NCBI GenBank assembly: GCA_026770025.1 | Contig: JAMXDE010000006.1 | Span: 2,610,001-2,674,000 of the forward strand | Source: Craspedostauros australis | Taxonomy: Eukaryota > Bacillariophyta > Bacillariophyceae > Mastogloiales > Achnanthaceae | DNA: 64,000 nt | Direction of reading: 5' to 3' | Shown here: piece after piece, positions 33,101-45,391 of the stretch | How the letters are laid out: every line of letters begins with the position of its first letter | Position numbering within the stretch: position 1 is the first letter of the stretch | Program-made: the position numbers and the translations under genes | Notes under the pieces: model-generated | What the model was told of the DNA's origin: nothing | What the model saw: the letters and a program-made list of their open reading frames with translations, nothing else | Database searches by the model: none

Positions 33101-35333
33101 CGGAACAGGCATTCTGAAGGCGGTCCTTGAAGATGATGGAGCGATGGTGGAAGCCAGTGAAGTGAACGTGCCTGGAGTTGGGCGGCTCAAGCAAGCGTAT
33201 TGGGCAACATGGAGGTCCAAGCTCAAGGAGATGCTGGGTCAGAATAGCATGCTTCAGGATTGTTTACGGCTGGGCAAGTGGAGCAGGGCAGGCAGTGCGA
33301 CCTCCATGAGGTAGAATGAGCAAACTGGGAGGCTTCAGGTCCATGGCGATGGATGGATGGAATGGAGGGAGGTTCTGATGAAGTCAAGAAGGAAGCTGTG
33401 TTGGCAGGTGCCAGCAGTGGTGAGGAATGGAGAAGGGTCCCTGTGGATGGCTACAGGCAAGGAGATGGCATATGGATGCTGACAGTTGGCGAATGGGATG
33501 ATACCACGGTGGCAGATTCCCAGGGGATGGAGAGTGTCTGGGAGGATCTTGGCGAGGCCAAGTTGTGGGCTGTGAAACACATCAGATGCGAGGTCGACTG
33601 GAGATATGGCCCAGAGTATATGAGAAGAGACGGCGGTTGGCAGAAGTGACGGGTCTGGCAGAAATGACAAGGGAATGGCGGCATGGGCGATGGCCATTGA
33701 TGAGACTCTGGAGGTGATGGTGTTTGGAACCTTTGAGGCTCCACGGAGGGAGGACCTGACATCGTCCCAGCGAGCGGAGTTGGCGGGAATCTACGGTGCA
33801 CTGATGACGGTTTGGGAAATGGAGGAGAGGTTTGGAATACAAGGCGGATGGGGGCGCTGAAGCTGTGACAACCTGCAAGCCCTGAAGGTACTGGAGTGGG
33901 TACATTAATTGGATCTGGCAAGTCCTGGTCACGACATGATGGTGGCTGCCATGAGGGTCCGAAGCCAGCTGAGTATAACATTTGTGGGACGACACGTGCA
34001 TGGGCAACAGGACGAACACAAGAAGCCTGATGAACTTGATGTGTGGGAGTGTATGAATGTCATTACCGATCGGCTCGCGGTACAGCGATGGCGAATGCTC
34101 GAAGAGGGCGATGCATGGAGCTCTCACCAGAACACAGGGACGTGATCGTGGCACATTGCAAGACAAGGCATTCACAGGTCAAGCATCACATATGCCAGGG
34201 TTGTCAGAGATGTGGTGGAGGCGGACATGGTGAGGGTCAGGCGCAAGCGAGGCATGGAGGTGATTGGTGGTGATGCCAACAAAAGTGCGCAATGACGGGT
34301 GGCAGGCGAGCTCACCAATACACAGAGGGTGCTCATCATGGAGCTCACAATACAGGAGGTGGCTGTGGGAATCCGGATGGTTCAGTGGAAGGCGAGGACG
34401 AGTGACAGCTGCCCCAGGTGCAGCGAGATGGAAACTCATGGCCACCTCTGGGCCTGCTGCTCACCGGAATCGATGGCGTTTTGGAAAGTGCAGCAGAAAC
34501 GGCTGAGAAGCACAATGCAGAAGATGCCGACTCATCCTACCATTGCAAAAATACAGTTGAGCAATGTCAAGCAAGTGTTGAGAGGGCTGGGACCTGTTGG
34601 ACACATATGCGCAAACCGGGCTGAGACAAAGCTGATGGACAATCAACAGGAGGTGGGATGGGATTGGCTGGTCACAGGTGTGATCGTGAGGTCATAGACC
34701 AAGTTACAGGAGCAGTACTATGCGCAAATCGGTCGCAGGCTGTTCACAGCAAGGTGGGCGGCACGAATTGTGCGCAAGCTCTGGAAAGTGGTGTGGGAGC
34801 ATTGGCACCAACACAATCAGGAGATGCATCGCACTGATGAGGGGCCAGAGGCTCACATGAGGCAGGTGGTGCAAGACTACAGCTCCACCCTGCAAGATGC
34901 AGCGCAACTACAAGGGGCAAGCATGGCTGTGTGGGCCTGACTGCAGATGTCAGGCAAAGGATCCACAGCTATGGGAACGGTCGCAATATGGTTTGGACAA
35001 GTGCACCGAGTGCTGCAGATACCAGGCAATAAGTTCCTGTTGAAGTCCGAACTTGGCTCCACCGATGGCGGTAGCTGGCCATCGTGAACAAGGCTGTCCC
35101 TGGATTTCCCTGCGTGAGTACACAAATACATACACCTTACATATTACCAGAGAGCCGCAAAGAGTGGAGAGCAGGATAGGTGGAGGCTGTCGTGATCCCC
35201 TGAGCATGCATACATATTGACTCGATAGCCGTTCTGCCTTGTGCCCTACACGAGATAAAAGCGGGCGGTGTAAAAAAGCCTCCAGCGCAGGCTGGGCACA
35301 CACTAATCAACTTAATCCATGAGTTATATGTAT
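30163..35333 (+). pseudogene. degenerate LINE relative with EN/RT deletion
   Basis: Homologous in order to the element at 20441-28787 but diverged and broken. ORF1-like frames at 30213-31230, 31400-31560, 31600-31825, 31845-32324 and 32345-32986 reproduce landmarks such as LAADLSMTDP, MGNFSNGPAICAIINKRL, KVGGRVRADG and PWQALRLEADIR. From about 33000 the sequence corresponds to the region after the reverse transcriptase in ORF2 (NLCQRSMKLFWMSEIV). Then come RNase H remnants (SSQRAELAGIYGALM, VGRHVHGQQD) and the zinc knuckle (SCPRCSEMETHGHLWAC). The endonuclease and reverse transcriptase are absent, so about 3.4 kb is missing relative to copy 1. Several stops and frameshifts make every part non-coding. 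Similar blocks (TGTAATGGAGCATAAGAC near 30145 and TGCAATGGAGCACAGTGAC near 35336) may be an eroded target-site duplication. Confidence 0.85.
31206..31372 (+). mobile_element. tRNA-derived SINE inserted in the degenerate LINE
   Basis: A 167-bp insertion interrupting ORF1 homology, flanked by 8-bp direct repeats ATAGTGCT at 31198-31205 and 31373-31380. It contains an A box (TAGCTCAACAGTGG, 31278-31291) and a perfect B box (GGTTCGAATCC, 31320-31330) at tRNA-like spacing, and ends in a T-rich tail (ATTTTTTG). The acceptor arm does not pair, so it is not a functional tRNA. Confidence 0.75.
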
Positions 35334-35355
35334 AGTGCAATGGAGCACAGTGACT

Positions 35356-38280
35356 TATCCTTTGGTATGCAAAATATAATTTTGTTGAACACTTAGGTTT
35401 GTTTGTAAATACAAAGTCCTGCTGAACCTGCTTTGCTCCCATGGACATGGGACGCCATGGCCATCTACTAAGCCATTGGCATGGTGTGGAAAGAGACTGG
35501 TGGCGGTAGTGTTGTTTTCTTGTTGTTTATGGTGTTGTGATGTGAGTGTTTGCAGGTTCACTGACACTGAAACAAGAAATTGAGAGGAGAGCAGATGAAC
35601 AACAGCCAGAAGCCAACAATGACTGTTCGCGACGACCAGCAGAGAGGAGGTCCAAACACACAGGCAGGGAATAGACCTGAAGCAAGGATGAGGCTGTAAT
35701 AGAGTAGGCGTATGGAGGGAAGGCAGTGTGTGCTGATTGGGACGTGGACGAAGCTCAATGTCCTGGGCCATGAGCGGTGGGGGAACCGAGAACAAGGCAG
35801 TGTGACAGTCTTGGTGGGGGGTCAGGATTTGGATTACACACCAACCCACAACTCTGGATCTCGACAACTGATCCACGGCCCAGATGAAGCAGCAACTTCA
35901 GCATGCCTACTGCCACTGCGCAATCCTCGACATTGTTTCGCAACAACCCGCCTCACCCACGCGAAATGTGAGTGTGTCGACGAAGGACACGACTGGACAT
36001 TGGCCAAAGCACGACTGAGAATTTCGAATCCAAGTTGCCCCTCTACGTTCGCATGCCTCACGTGTCTAGCCGTAGATTAATGCGAAAAATATAAACTTTT
36101 TAACTACAAGGCCCAGAAGCTTGTAACTTCACCCATATACTATCTACAACATAATAGGACTATTTAAGAAAAAATATTAAAAATCCGCATTTGTATACTA
36201 TCGTATCCTGAATGGGGTCATACGTTTACGTTTACGTTCACGTTCACGTTCATGTTCGCGTTGACTTTCATCGACCATCACGAGACTCTTTGTGACAAAA
36301 CAGCAGAACCCCTCATCCATGTTGTAGTGTCGTAGTTTTGTTGTGCGCACTGGTACATTTACAACAAGGAGAAGCACTCTTTGGACTACATGCATGAATA
36401 CTGTACGAGTAGAGACGACGACGGACTACGATGTGGTTTCAACTGCTCGACGCATGACACCCCTGATCTGGAGTGAACTGTTACGACCTCCGCGGCAAAG
36501 AGACAGCGACACAAAACACAACGGATCGCAGAACATGACACTCCCAAACTTTCGTCGTGATTCGTTCTGATCTGGAATGATCTTGCCTGCGAGCTTTGAG
36601 TGCATGCGATGTCGCACATACCAGCGCAGAATAGAGCATCGTCGTCTACTCTGCGCAAGTTCGTGTCAAGATCAGACACCCAACAGATACCTAAGGACGA
36701 ATCACTTTTACGAGTATCACCTCCAGAATAGTGCCCACAACTACAGTGCAAACTTGCTTCAATCCCGAGGGTGGATTCGGAGATGGACACGACCTCGGCG
36801 AACCACTGCGTTTCAGGTTTCGATTCTGAAGTCCTCTTGTTCACCAACGAAGATTGTCGTTGGGCATGGAGCACGAGCTACTCGTCGAGTACATGCAAGT
36901 ACATTGGTGTTTGCGAATAGAGTCTGGCAAGACTAGATCGTGGTACCTTGGCGAGGATCAGCCTGAGAATCAATCTGCAGCAGCACCACGAGCATCAGCA
37001 TCCGAAGGAGAGGTCAGGATAGGGTCAAGTCGTGAGATGTATTATACTTCCTAATCGTACGCGTGATAGGAGCACCTCCTGCGTTGCCCATTCGCAGCGC
37101 GGGTTGGATGCATCAACAGTGGCCAGGTTGGGAAGTACAAACAGCGCCCCCCTTGAACTCTACTCCACTCTACTCTACTTCACTTGACTCGACTCGACTC
37201 GACTCGACTCGTTTCCTGTTTCGGTTGTGTCCATCTCCAACCATTTCTGACTCTTTGGTTTGCCGCTGCCCAAGATGTTGGTGTTTTGGTTGCAATAGCT
37301 CCTTTGGTTTCATCGTCCGTGACGGTGTGCCCAGAGTGATACTCGTTGAAAGCATCCAGCACGACCCAACCAAAGCCAATCCAATGTGCTTCCCTGTCTG
37401 CATTCTGTCATGACGACCTCCTTCCTTCCAGTCTGTTGGTGGGAGAGTGTCTTGTCTGTGAAGGGGAGTTTTTGGCGGAGGTTGTGAGATGTTGTGCCAT
37501 CATGGCAGCACCGCTGTGCCCAAATTGTGAGGTTGGATGTGGAGAGCTCGTGAAACAGTCGGCATATTTGAAATTATATATGCCGATGAGCGTTCTCCGC
37601 GTTTGTGCGTTTCCGAAGGGTCACATAACGAACGGCATCCAACTTCATTCACGCGAGCCCAAGCTGCTTGTTGAGGTGACAACGAAGCCAGATGTCATTC
37701 ACATATTATCCTTCAACTGCGTTGACACATAATCCGAAACAGAAACATCCATGAAAGCGTGTTGGGGCAACGCTTCGCTCACACAAAGCGAGACGGCGCA
37801 GCAGAGTTCCTGCTGGGCAATTCAAACAGAAATGCACAAACTGCGCGATGGGCAGAATCTACGAATAGGCATCTACCTGGGCAAGCTTCTTCCGCATCGC
37901 CACGAACCGGCGACACTCACATTCACACACGGAACTTCACTGAGTGCGTTATGACTACATGATTCGCCGCATTCATCGCATGTATCACCTACACCGAAGA
38001 CAGTGCCGATTTCTCCACATCGCAACATGAAACAAAGAACCAACACGAGAAACGACTAACCGCAAAGCTTCACCCACATGAGCGAAAATGGAAACTTGTT
38101 TGTGGCAAACGCACGAACGCAAACTGTCAACAGTTCGTCACTGCTTCGTGCATTTCTTCATCTTGCACTATCTCCTCTCACAATTCACAAGTCAGCACGA
38201 ACAAAAACTCAAACCACCACACAACAAACAACACCAGCCTACCACCGTCCCAACAAACGACAACAACAACGACAATCAAC
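35356..38280. other. 2.9-kb intergenic region, no supported gene
   Basis: Contains TTTACG/TTCACG direct repeats near 36222-36256, AT-rich sequence at 36080-36190 and a CTACTC/GACTC tandem tract at 37157-37210. The last 250 bp are CAA-rich leader of the following gene. No frame shows a recognisable domain. Confidence 0.45.
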
Positions 38281-39021
38281 ATGATGCCACTTTCTTCTTA
38301 CAACAAGATCGAAGCCGATAGCAGCAGCACCATCAACAACAACGCTACAACCAGCATTTCCAAAAAGAAGGGGCAGAAGCATCAGCGCCGCGAAGATGGC
38401 TGTTCGTCTGCCATGATGACAACATCTACAACAGGCAAGCCTCAACAGGATGGAGTCATCTCCGCTCCGGCCTGCCCACCACCACCGGCAACATTGGCGC
38501 CCACGCCCAACCCAAGCCTTCGCAAGAAGCAGAAGACGACGAAGTGCGTCACTTTCGCCCCACGCACCCGCGCGCGAAGAACCATCCGTCGCTGCGACTA
38601 CACCGACGAGGAGAAGGTCAACACTTGGACCACGAAGGACGAGATGAACGAGATCCGATCCGACGCTGTCCGCGTCGTTCGAATCATGAACAAGGACAAG
38701 GTCGTGAAGGGCGATACACGCAGAGGGCTGGAATGCCGCACCCGGAAGGAGGTCGAACGTCGCCAGGCAATGATCACGCAAGCTAGGAAGGCGGTGTTCG
38801 ACATGCAAGAGTCCCAGCGCGACGCCGACGAGTGCGCGCGAGACGAAGTTGCCATCGCGGCTGCGTGCATGGAGGCTTCCGCAAAGAGCGTCAAGCTCGC
38901 CATCCGCATGGGAGAGAAGGACGCCAAGTCTGTTGCCCGTGTGACCACCCGATCAAGCCAGCGCAACACCAACGACTCTGAGACATCCTCCTCATCGGAT
39001 GGAAGCTCCGTCTCTGCCTAA
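38281..39021 (+). CDS. diatom orphan-family protein, member 2
   Basis: A 246-aa intronless protein starting MMPLSSYNKIEAD. The variable N-terminus (Ser/Asn/Pro rich, with KKKGQKHQRR) is followed by KKQKTTKCVTFAPRTRARR, TIRRCDYTDEEKVNTW, EIRSDAVRVVRIMNKDK, DTRRGLECRTRKEVERRQA and an Ala/Lys helical segment, ending in the same acidic/Ser tail (SETSSSSDGSSVS) as member 1. From CVTFAP to the end it is close to member 1 (2032-2706) and more distant from member 3 (51516-52058), so members 1 and 2 are the recent pair. Its 5' leader is CAA/ACA rich like that of member 1. Function unknown; no catalytic signature, signal peptide or membrane segment. Confidence 0.85.
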   Translation: MMPLSSYNKIEADSSSTINNNATTSISKKKGQKHQRREDGCSSAMMTTSTTGKPQQDGVISAPACPPPPATLAPTPNPSLRKKQKTTKCVTFAPRTRARRTIRRCDYTDEEKVNTWTTKDEMNEIRSDAVRVVRIMNKDKVVKGDTRRGLECRTRKEVERRQAMITQARKAVFDMQESQRDADECARDEVAIAAACMEASAKSVKLAIRMGEKDAKSVARVTTRSSQRNTNDSETSSSSDGSSVSA

Positions 39022-39496
39022 ATCAGCGCAGGACGATCCTCATCTGCCACATGCCCCACCAGTGCAAGTACCTTTGATGACTTGACATCGCAAGTCACTT
39101 TCGCAGCCACAGCTACTACCTTCACATACGTACAAAGTAATACAATAGAATCAGAAACAAAACAAAAGTATAGTCCCACCGCCACCAATCGAAGAATCGC
39201 TACCATGCATGCGAGTAGGTACCATACTTCGAATACCTGCTCGTGCACCAGCAACATACAATAGCATAGAGTAAAGTACTAGTACGATCTATGCATCAGC
39301 AGTGGTTGTAGCAGCAGGAGCAGTAGAAGTAAGAGAAGAGTATGGTATGCTCCAACGTCAGCAGCACAGGTCTGACGACTGCTACAACCGGAATATCGCG
39401 GACAGAATTGAAGCTTCACGCAAGGACCCAGGTGATGAATTTCCGGAACGTCTTTGCAGCAGACGCGCTCGAGCTCACTCTCGTGCAGGCAGGCTG

Positions 39497-39533
<37 letters not shown>

Positions 39534-41988
39534 TGAGCACTGCTACGCCGCGCATGCTCCAGCAGAAGTCACGAATGCCGTATACGCCACCACCATCTTG
39601 CTTCGGACCATGGAGAAAGCCCATTGCTGTTGATGACCTTCAAACACCGCGGGGCTGTGTTGATGGAAGAAACCTTGGTTACACTTTCTAGCTCGTGTGC
39701 GCGTGGTTGGGGTATTTGCACGAGAAGTCGCCCACGTACCTATCAATACTCTCCGCTGCAGCATCCTATTCTATTCTATTCAATTATTCTCTGCTTGTTT
39801 TCATTTCACGGTGTCAGACCGATCACCCAGACGCACCAGGCACGAGTTCATGCAATGTCTTCTACCCCGCTCTACGAGCTATTAAACTATGCATGAGCGT
39901 GCACGTTGAGAAAATCCACGCTATTCCTCTGCTGGTGCATACTATTCGTACAGAACGAGCGTAAGTAAGTACGCCTCATCGACGAAGACTAGATGATTCG
40001 ATTTCGCCGAGCGGTGATGTGAGCAGAGACGCGCGACAAATACGTCCAGACCGTCGACAGAGGGGCCGAAGGGTGAACACCTGTCGAAGTGTCGCCGACA
40101 CACGCTCCGGACGCCACTCTGGAGTTCTTCGCGACGGTCTGATGGAAGGCATACCCGGCATTGGCCATGGTCATCCCGTGGCATCATTCGCAATGCGTCT
40201 TTTGACATGTAGCAGATGACCGGGCAGAAAGGCAAGGACGATCACGAACACAACAGAAATGGAGGAATAATAGGGATAGCACAATAGAGTAGAGCAATCT
40301 ACTCAACTCAACTCCACTCTGCCATGCTTGCTTACTCGTACGATACTTTCACAGAGGCAGGGGATACTCCGGTCATCCCGCCATTGAGTCTCTCCTTGGT
40401 CGTGGTGTTTGCCATCTCCCAATTCGCGTGATGAAAGCGAAGAGAGAGGATGCCGTCACCACGCGCATCCATCCATCCATTCATCAACCCACCGATCTAT
40501 CAGTCCATCGCTGAGAGCGAAACGGCGGGGAAGAGGGACGCGAACACCAAGCCTCACACTCACACCTCACACCATGACCGCCGTGCAGTGAGAGCACAAT
40601 TCATCCCAGACCAGCGGGTTGATTGTTGCCTCCAGCCACCACCACCATTCGCCATCCTTCTTTCAAAATGTGAGGGTTGATTTGGTGGTGGTGAACACGT
40701 ATCGGGGTTTCTTCTGGCATAAATGGAAGCAAGGAATGTAGGACGGAGGATCTTATCGTTCTCTTCGCTTCTTCTTCAAATTCGCCATCTCCAACATCTA
40801 TCGCCATCGACAGAAACCTACCAAGAGCTGAATGCGTCTTCGATCTCGGAATGGAGACGACCAGAGGCCGCAACCGGCGCCACCACCATCGACGTCGGTG
40901 GCATGGAATGCTATGGAATAGAAGTGGATCCCTCCAAACTACTTCAATCCAGTCGCGCATCAATGGCTCCTCATTGCCGATTTGAGAATCGTAATGGAGC
41001 AAGTTCGATTCCCGGCGAATATTTGGACGCGCTGCAAATTATCCCCCAAGCTTCCGACCAATACCACGGACTTCGAGCTGGAGCAGCAAAATAGGAAAGA
41101 GCAGAACAGATTGCTCGAGAGCAAAGTATCTCCAAGGAATCTCCATATGCTCTATTCGTACGAGTACTTGGAAAAGCCAAGCAACGCGTGGACGTGCATG
41201 CATGAATGCATGGATGCGTACGTGCTTGCGTGTGCTTGAATGTGTTGAGAGATCTGCTCTGCGGATTCCACCCGGGTGTTATCTATTGGGTTGCAGGTAG
41301 TGCCGTGCGATATCACGTGTGCCACCAAGCATGGTGGAGACACATGCACCCACAGTGATTTGTTGGTATTGGTATGGTGGACGAACGATCAGATTGCCCT
41401 TGGAGGAGTGTAGAAACCCCAGTGTTGGTTTCTGAGAGGTCATGCTTCTTCCATCTTGGATCATCGTGGTGGGAACTTCGCCGAGGTGGCGCGCAAAGCG
41501 ATGTTGAAAGTTAGTTCGGATACATCGATATTACCTCAAACTTCCATATACAACCCAATAGTCAAAATGATTCAGTAATTCACCGTTGATCCCATAGTTC
41601 AGGTGCACGATTGAATCGAAACGTGCGATTCTGCACTGTAATCCATCCAGTCGAAGCAATATGAACGATAGATTCATCCGATTGCATTTACCGCTTTTTC
41701 GGATACTACTTTTTTCATTCACGAGCGAAACGCGACAGAATGAGCAACAACAAACGCCAAAGAAACAGACAAGAAAGGTCCGTGTGTGTGCCGTTGTGCC
41801 TGAGGTCCAACACCCAAGCAGTAGCGCCATCGTTGGTTGCTCGCAACAACAGCTCCAACATCATCCGCATCACCACCACCAGCCCCAACAGCAACAGCAA
41901 CAGCCACCGCACCTGCCGAACTCGTCGTGTCCATCCTCCACGCCCACCGACCGTCGCTACACTATACCAGTAAACAACAAGTGCAACC
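39022..41988. other. 3-kb intergenic region, no supported gene
   Basis: Holds a long CT run (about 39500-39532), TATTC repeats near 39770, and CATC/CCAT repeats near 40470. The final 300 bp are the CAA-rich leader and promoter area of the ribosomal protein gene. Confidence 0.45.
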
Positions 41989-43024
41989 ATGAGCCTTCAG
42001 AAGATCCGCAAGAGCAGTGGAGTAAGTCATCAAGATGGTGACAGGAGCATGCGGAGCGCGAAGCGAAGTGACGGGAAGATGGAGGTTTTGAGTCTCTGGG
42101 ATGGTCCGGAGCTCTTGTTGGAAGCAGATCGGCGCCAGACGATGTGCCGTGTCGCCATGGCATCACCACTGCCGCCACCACTGACATCGGCGCCGATCTA
42201 CCGACAACGCCGTGCGAAAGACCACGAAGGAATCGCAGCCCCGCAAGAGATGAACTGTTGAAGTTGATTTTTCCACTCGGAGACGTGCTTTTCACAAGGG
42301 AGCCTGCGATCCTGACCTTGAGTGTTCAGCAAAAACAAGAGAGGATTGCTTCAAGACGAATGAAACACACATGCTGACTGACCAAACCAAAACGCTTTCT
42401 GCCTTGCTACTTGACTTCTTCGGCCTTGATCTGGACGCCACGCGTCACACCGCATCATGACATGACACGACACAACACGCATGGTTTCCGCAGGAGCCCG
42501 ATGAGTTCGAGGCCTCCGTCGCACAGGAGCTCCTCAACTTGGAGATGACATCCACCGAGTTGAAGGCTGCTCTCCGTGATATGTACATCACAGCTGCCAA
42601 GGAGGTTGACTGCGGAGGTGGCAACAAGGCCATTGTTCTATATGTTCCTTTCAAACTGCTGAAGGCCTTCAACAAGGTCCACCCAAAGCTTGTGAGAGAA
42701 CTGGAGAAGAAGTTCTCCGGACGTCACGTCCTGATCATCGCACAGCGCACAATCCTCGGAAAGTCCTACTCCAGAAACCAGAAGACCACCGGACTCCTCC
42801 CACGATCGCGCACCCTCACCGCTGTCCATGACTCCATCTTGGACGACATCGTCTACCCAACTGAGATTGTCGGCAAGAGAACACGCGTTAAGGTTGACGG
42901 AAAGCGCATCCTCAAGGTCTACCTTGACTCCAAGGACCAGGCCAATGTTGAGGGACGAACTGACACTTTCTCCTCTGTTTACGGCAAGCTCACGAACAAG
43001 CAGGTGCAGTTCTACTTCCAGTAA
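41989..43024 (+). CDS. RPS7: 40S ribosomal protein eS7
   Basis: Two exons: 41989-42021 (MSLQKIRKSSG) and 42494-43024, with a 472-bp GTAAGT...CAG intron in phase 0. The 187-aa product is near the usual eS7 length (about 190). Conserved landmarks are EPDEFE near the start of exon 2, KAALRDMYITAAKEVD, the NKAIVLYVPF strand, LVRELEKKFSGRHVLIIAQR and RPRSRTLTAVHD (here PRSRTLTAVHDSILDDIVYP), then EIVGKRTRVKVDGKR. It is a structural component of the small ribosomal subunit and acts in 18S rRNA maturation in other eukaryotes. A short first exon ending after about ten codons is common in diatom ribosomal protein genes (my recollection). Downstream lies the convergent FUN14-like gene. Confidence 0.97.
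42022..42493 (+). other. RPS7 intron
   Basis: GTAAGT donor directly after codon 11 and CAG acceptor before GAGCCCGATGAG. Relatively long for this window; no snoRNA boxes that I can identify with confidence. Confidence 0.85.
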
Positions 43025-43737
43025 ACAAAAGGTACTCTAAGAAAACGAAGTAATCGCCACTAACACTTGATGGACGAACGTTCGCTGCATACTATTATAT
43101 TATATGATACCCTTCATGACATTCGTAGTATCTGTAGTCGTACCATACAAGCATCCTCACTGGATCAGGAATGGCATGAAGTTACGTATCAACGGGGAAT
43201 GTGTGGGTTATGACACGTTGCCCTTGGAATCTTGCCCGACCTCTCTCTCCCCCACGGAGGGCATCGCTGATGGGAACAAGAGAACGGCATCAGCGTGCCT
43301 GTGATTGTGCATCTCGTGTGGTGTCTCTGCGTGGACGGCATGTTCTTGTGCCGCAAGATATTTGGTGCGGAAAGCAGATTGACGCAGCGTGCAAAATAAT
43401 GGCAGGTACAGCAGGTATAGTACGACAATGGAAGTCTCTTTCAAACGCTCAGAGAGTGAACAGTGTCACACTATTGAATCCCTGAATCGCAATTCTGGGC
43501 TCTGATCGCACACACATGGGCCATTCTGCCTGTTTCCCTCTCTCTATAGATGCATATATATATATATGTAGAGAGAGAGAGAGAGAGAGTGAGGTGGAGT
43601 ACGAATATTGATACTCTCTAGAGTATTGTAGAGGGCTCTCTCTCTCTCTCTGGCAGAGGTTGATATGGTTACGGATAGTGGGCGATGGGCTGGTACATGG
43701 TCTTGTCGCCTGTATTTGGTGCGAAGATTCACCTACG
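43025..43737. other. convergent intergenic region with CT/TA/GA hairpin
   Basis: 3' flanks of RPS7 (+) and the FUN14-like gene (-). Contains CTCTCTCT, then TATATATATATATG, then a GAGAGAGA run at about 43537-43592, which can fold into a long hairpin, and a second CT run near 43637. Confidence 0.6.
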
Positions 43738-44792
43738 TTACACCACGAAACCAACAAACGCCCCAGCCGCAAGTCCCATAGCCGCCATCTTGTCCGTCTC
43801 CAGGAAGCTCTGGACCTTGGCTGGGTTGACGGAGTCTCGCACCTTCTGTCGGAAGCCTTGCGCGGTCTTCAAGGCTCTTCGCTTCATACTCTCGGCAAGC
43901 TGTACCTGCTCGTCCGAAAATGATGGGATATCGTCGAGGAGACCTGCGGCATTCAGCACCTCCGAACTGTTCATAGCCATCGTTATCGTTGTCGTCATCA
44001 GTATTATCGTGGTTGTGGTTATTGAAATTGATTCGTGATGAGTTGTCCCCAGCCGTGAGATAGTTCCACGTGGTTATGTTATGTTGCGTTGCGTCGGGTT
44101 GCGTTGAGCGGTGGGATTTAGCCAGTCCGATGCGCACATTTGGAAGAACACGAAATGTGATATTCCAGGGATGGACAGAAATGGATGGAAAGAAATGAGA
44201 GAGAAGCACAGAGCACGCACGAGTATGGGTGAGTTGGAGTGTGCGCATTGCATATTCGAGCACAGTATAGTAGTGTTTACATTCATCATATTCTACAAAG
44301 CTTTGCAGCTTGAGGTTGTGTTGACGAGACGGACGTCGCGGCATGCCATGGTATCAACACAAGATCTCTCTGCCCCCAATCGCCAGCGACTGCCTGGCCA
44401 TCACCTGACCAAGCAATACAACGGAATGGAATGGAATGGAATGGAACGTGGAAATAGGAGAAGCAACGTGGAGAATAATTGATAGAGTACCCCGCAATGA
44501 ATCAGCAAAGCAAAGCAGACCAATTCACAAGCAGAACTCACGCGACGAAAGCCGCCCCCGCGAACTTGACGACGCCGACGGCCGAATTGACGGCGACCCT
44601 GGATCCGCCAAAGCCAATGGCAGCGCCCGTGGCGAACTTGCCAGACTCCGGCAGACCGTCGTACTTTTCCTTGAAGAATGAAAAGAAGCCGCCATCGTCT
44701 TCGCCGCTGCCTGCCACCATCTTGGCGGGACTTGCCACGACCAAGGCGACGAGGAGGAACTTGACAAGGGAGGGTAACGTGAAGGATTTCAT
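43738..44792 (-). CDS. FUN14-like small membrane protein
   Basis: Two exons on the minus strand: 44792-44542 and 43966-43738, joined across a 575-bp GTGAGT...CAG intron in phase 2 to give 159 aa. Residues 1-28 (MKSFTLPSLVKFLLVALVVASPAK) look like a signal or targeting peptide. GKFATGAAIGFGGSRVAVNSAVGVVKFAGAAFVASEVLNAAGLL forms one or two Gly-rich membrane segments, and the C-terminus KMAAMGLAAGAFVGFVV forms another. Between them lies a helical, charged region. A Gly-rich GAAxGFxxS...VxxxxGxxF segment plus a C-terminal Gly-rich anchor is the layout of FUN14-domain proteins, which sit in mitochondrial or other organelle membranes. The match is by pattern only; an unrelated small Gly-zipper protein is the alternative. 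It shares an upstream region with DIS3. Confidence 0.65.
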
Positions 44793-45391
44793 GATGTGAT
44801 GTGCAGAGCAGTCTTTCTGTTGTCGTTGTTGTCGTTGATGTGTGAGTGGATCTGCGAGATTGGATCAAGGTCGAACTGGTGTCTGTATGGTATGGTGCGA
44901 TGTGATGGATTGGCGGACCGAGGTGGGTATCTTCAACGAGGCGATGATTTGTGTTCTGTTCTTGCAGTTCCTGTTGGTTGCTGTGTTGCTGTTGTTGTTG
45001 GCGCCATTTGCTTTCTCGCTTCGCTGTTGAGGTCTTTCCTCCAAACAAGATCTCTTTTGTCGGATCATCGTGGAGACTTCTCCACGTCTCCGCGTTGCAG
45101 TTTTGGCATCAACATGTTTGGTCGTGCGAGTCGACACTCAACTTTGATTGTAGGATATGGTGGTCGTGCTTCTTCGTCAAGCAGAAACAACACGAGACAC
45201 CAAGTTCGTCTCCTCAGCCACTCACGAAACGGTCCAAGTTGGCGCCAATTCGGTTGCTTCTGTGGCATCAAAATCCCATCTGCATCCGCATCATCATCAC
45301 CATCGTCACCATCAGCGACACTCTGGGAAGCCCAAAGCACATACACACACGCCACTGAACGCCACTGTACGCCACTGTACGCCACTGCACG
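44793..45391. promoter_or_regulatory. shared intergenic region of divergent FUN14-like and DIS3 genes
   Basis: 599 bp separate the two divergent start codons. It contains CAA/GTTGTT-rich leaders on both sides and an 11-bp CCACTGTACGC tandem block immediately before the DIS3 start. No TATA box that I would call. Confidence 0.5.

Noticed and set aside
37157-37210. Possible CRISPR-like or regulatory direct repeats
   Set aside because: Plain CTACT/GACTC pentamer microsatellite without spacers; the genome is eukaryotic.
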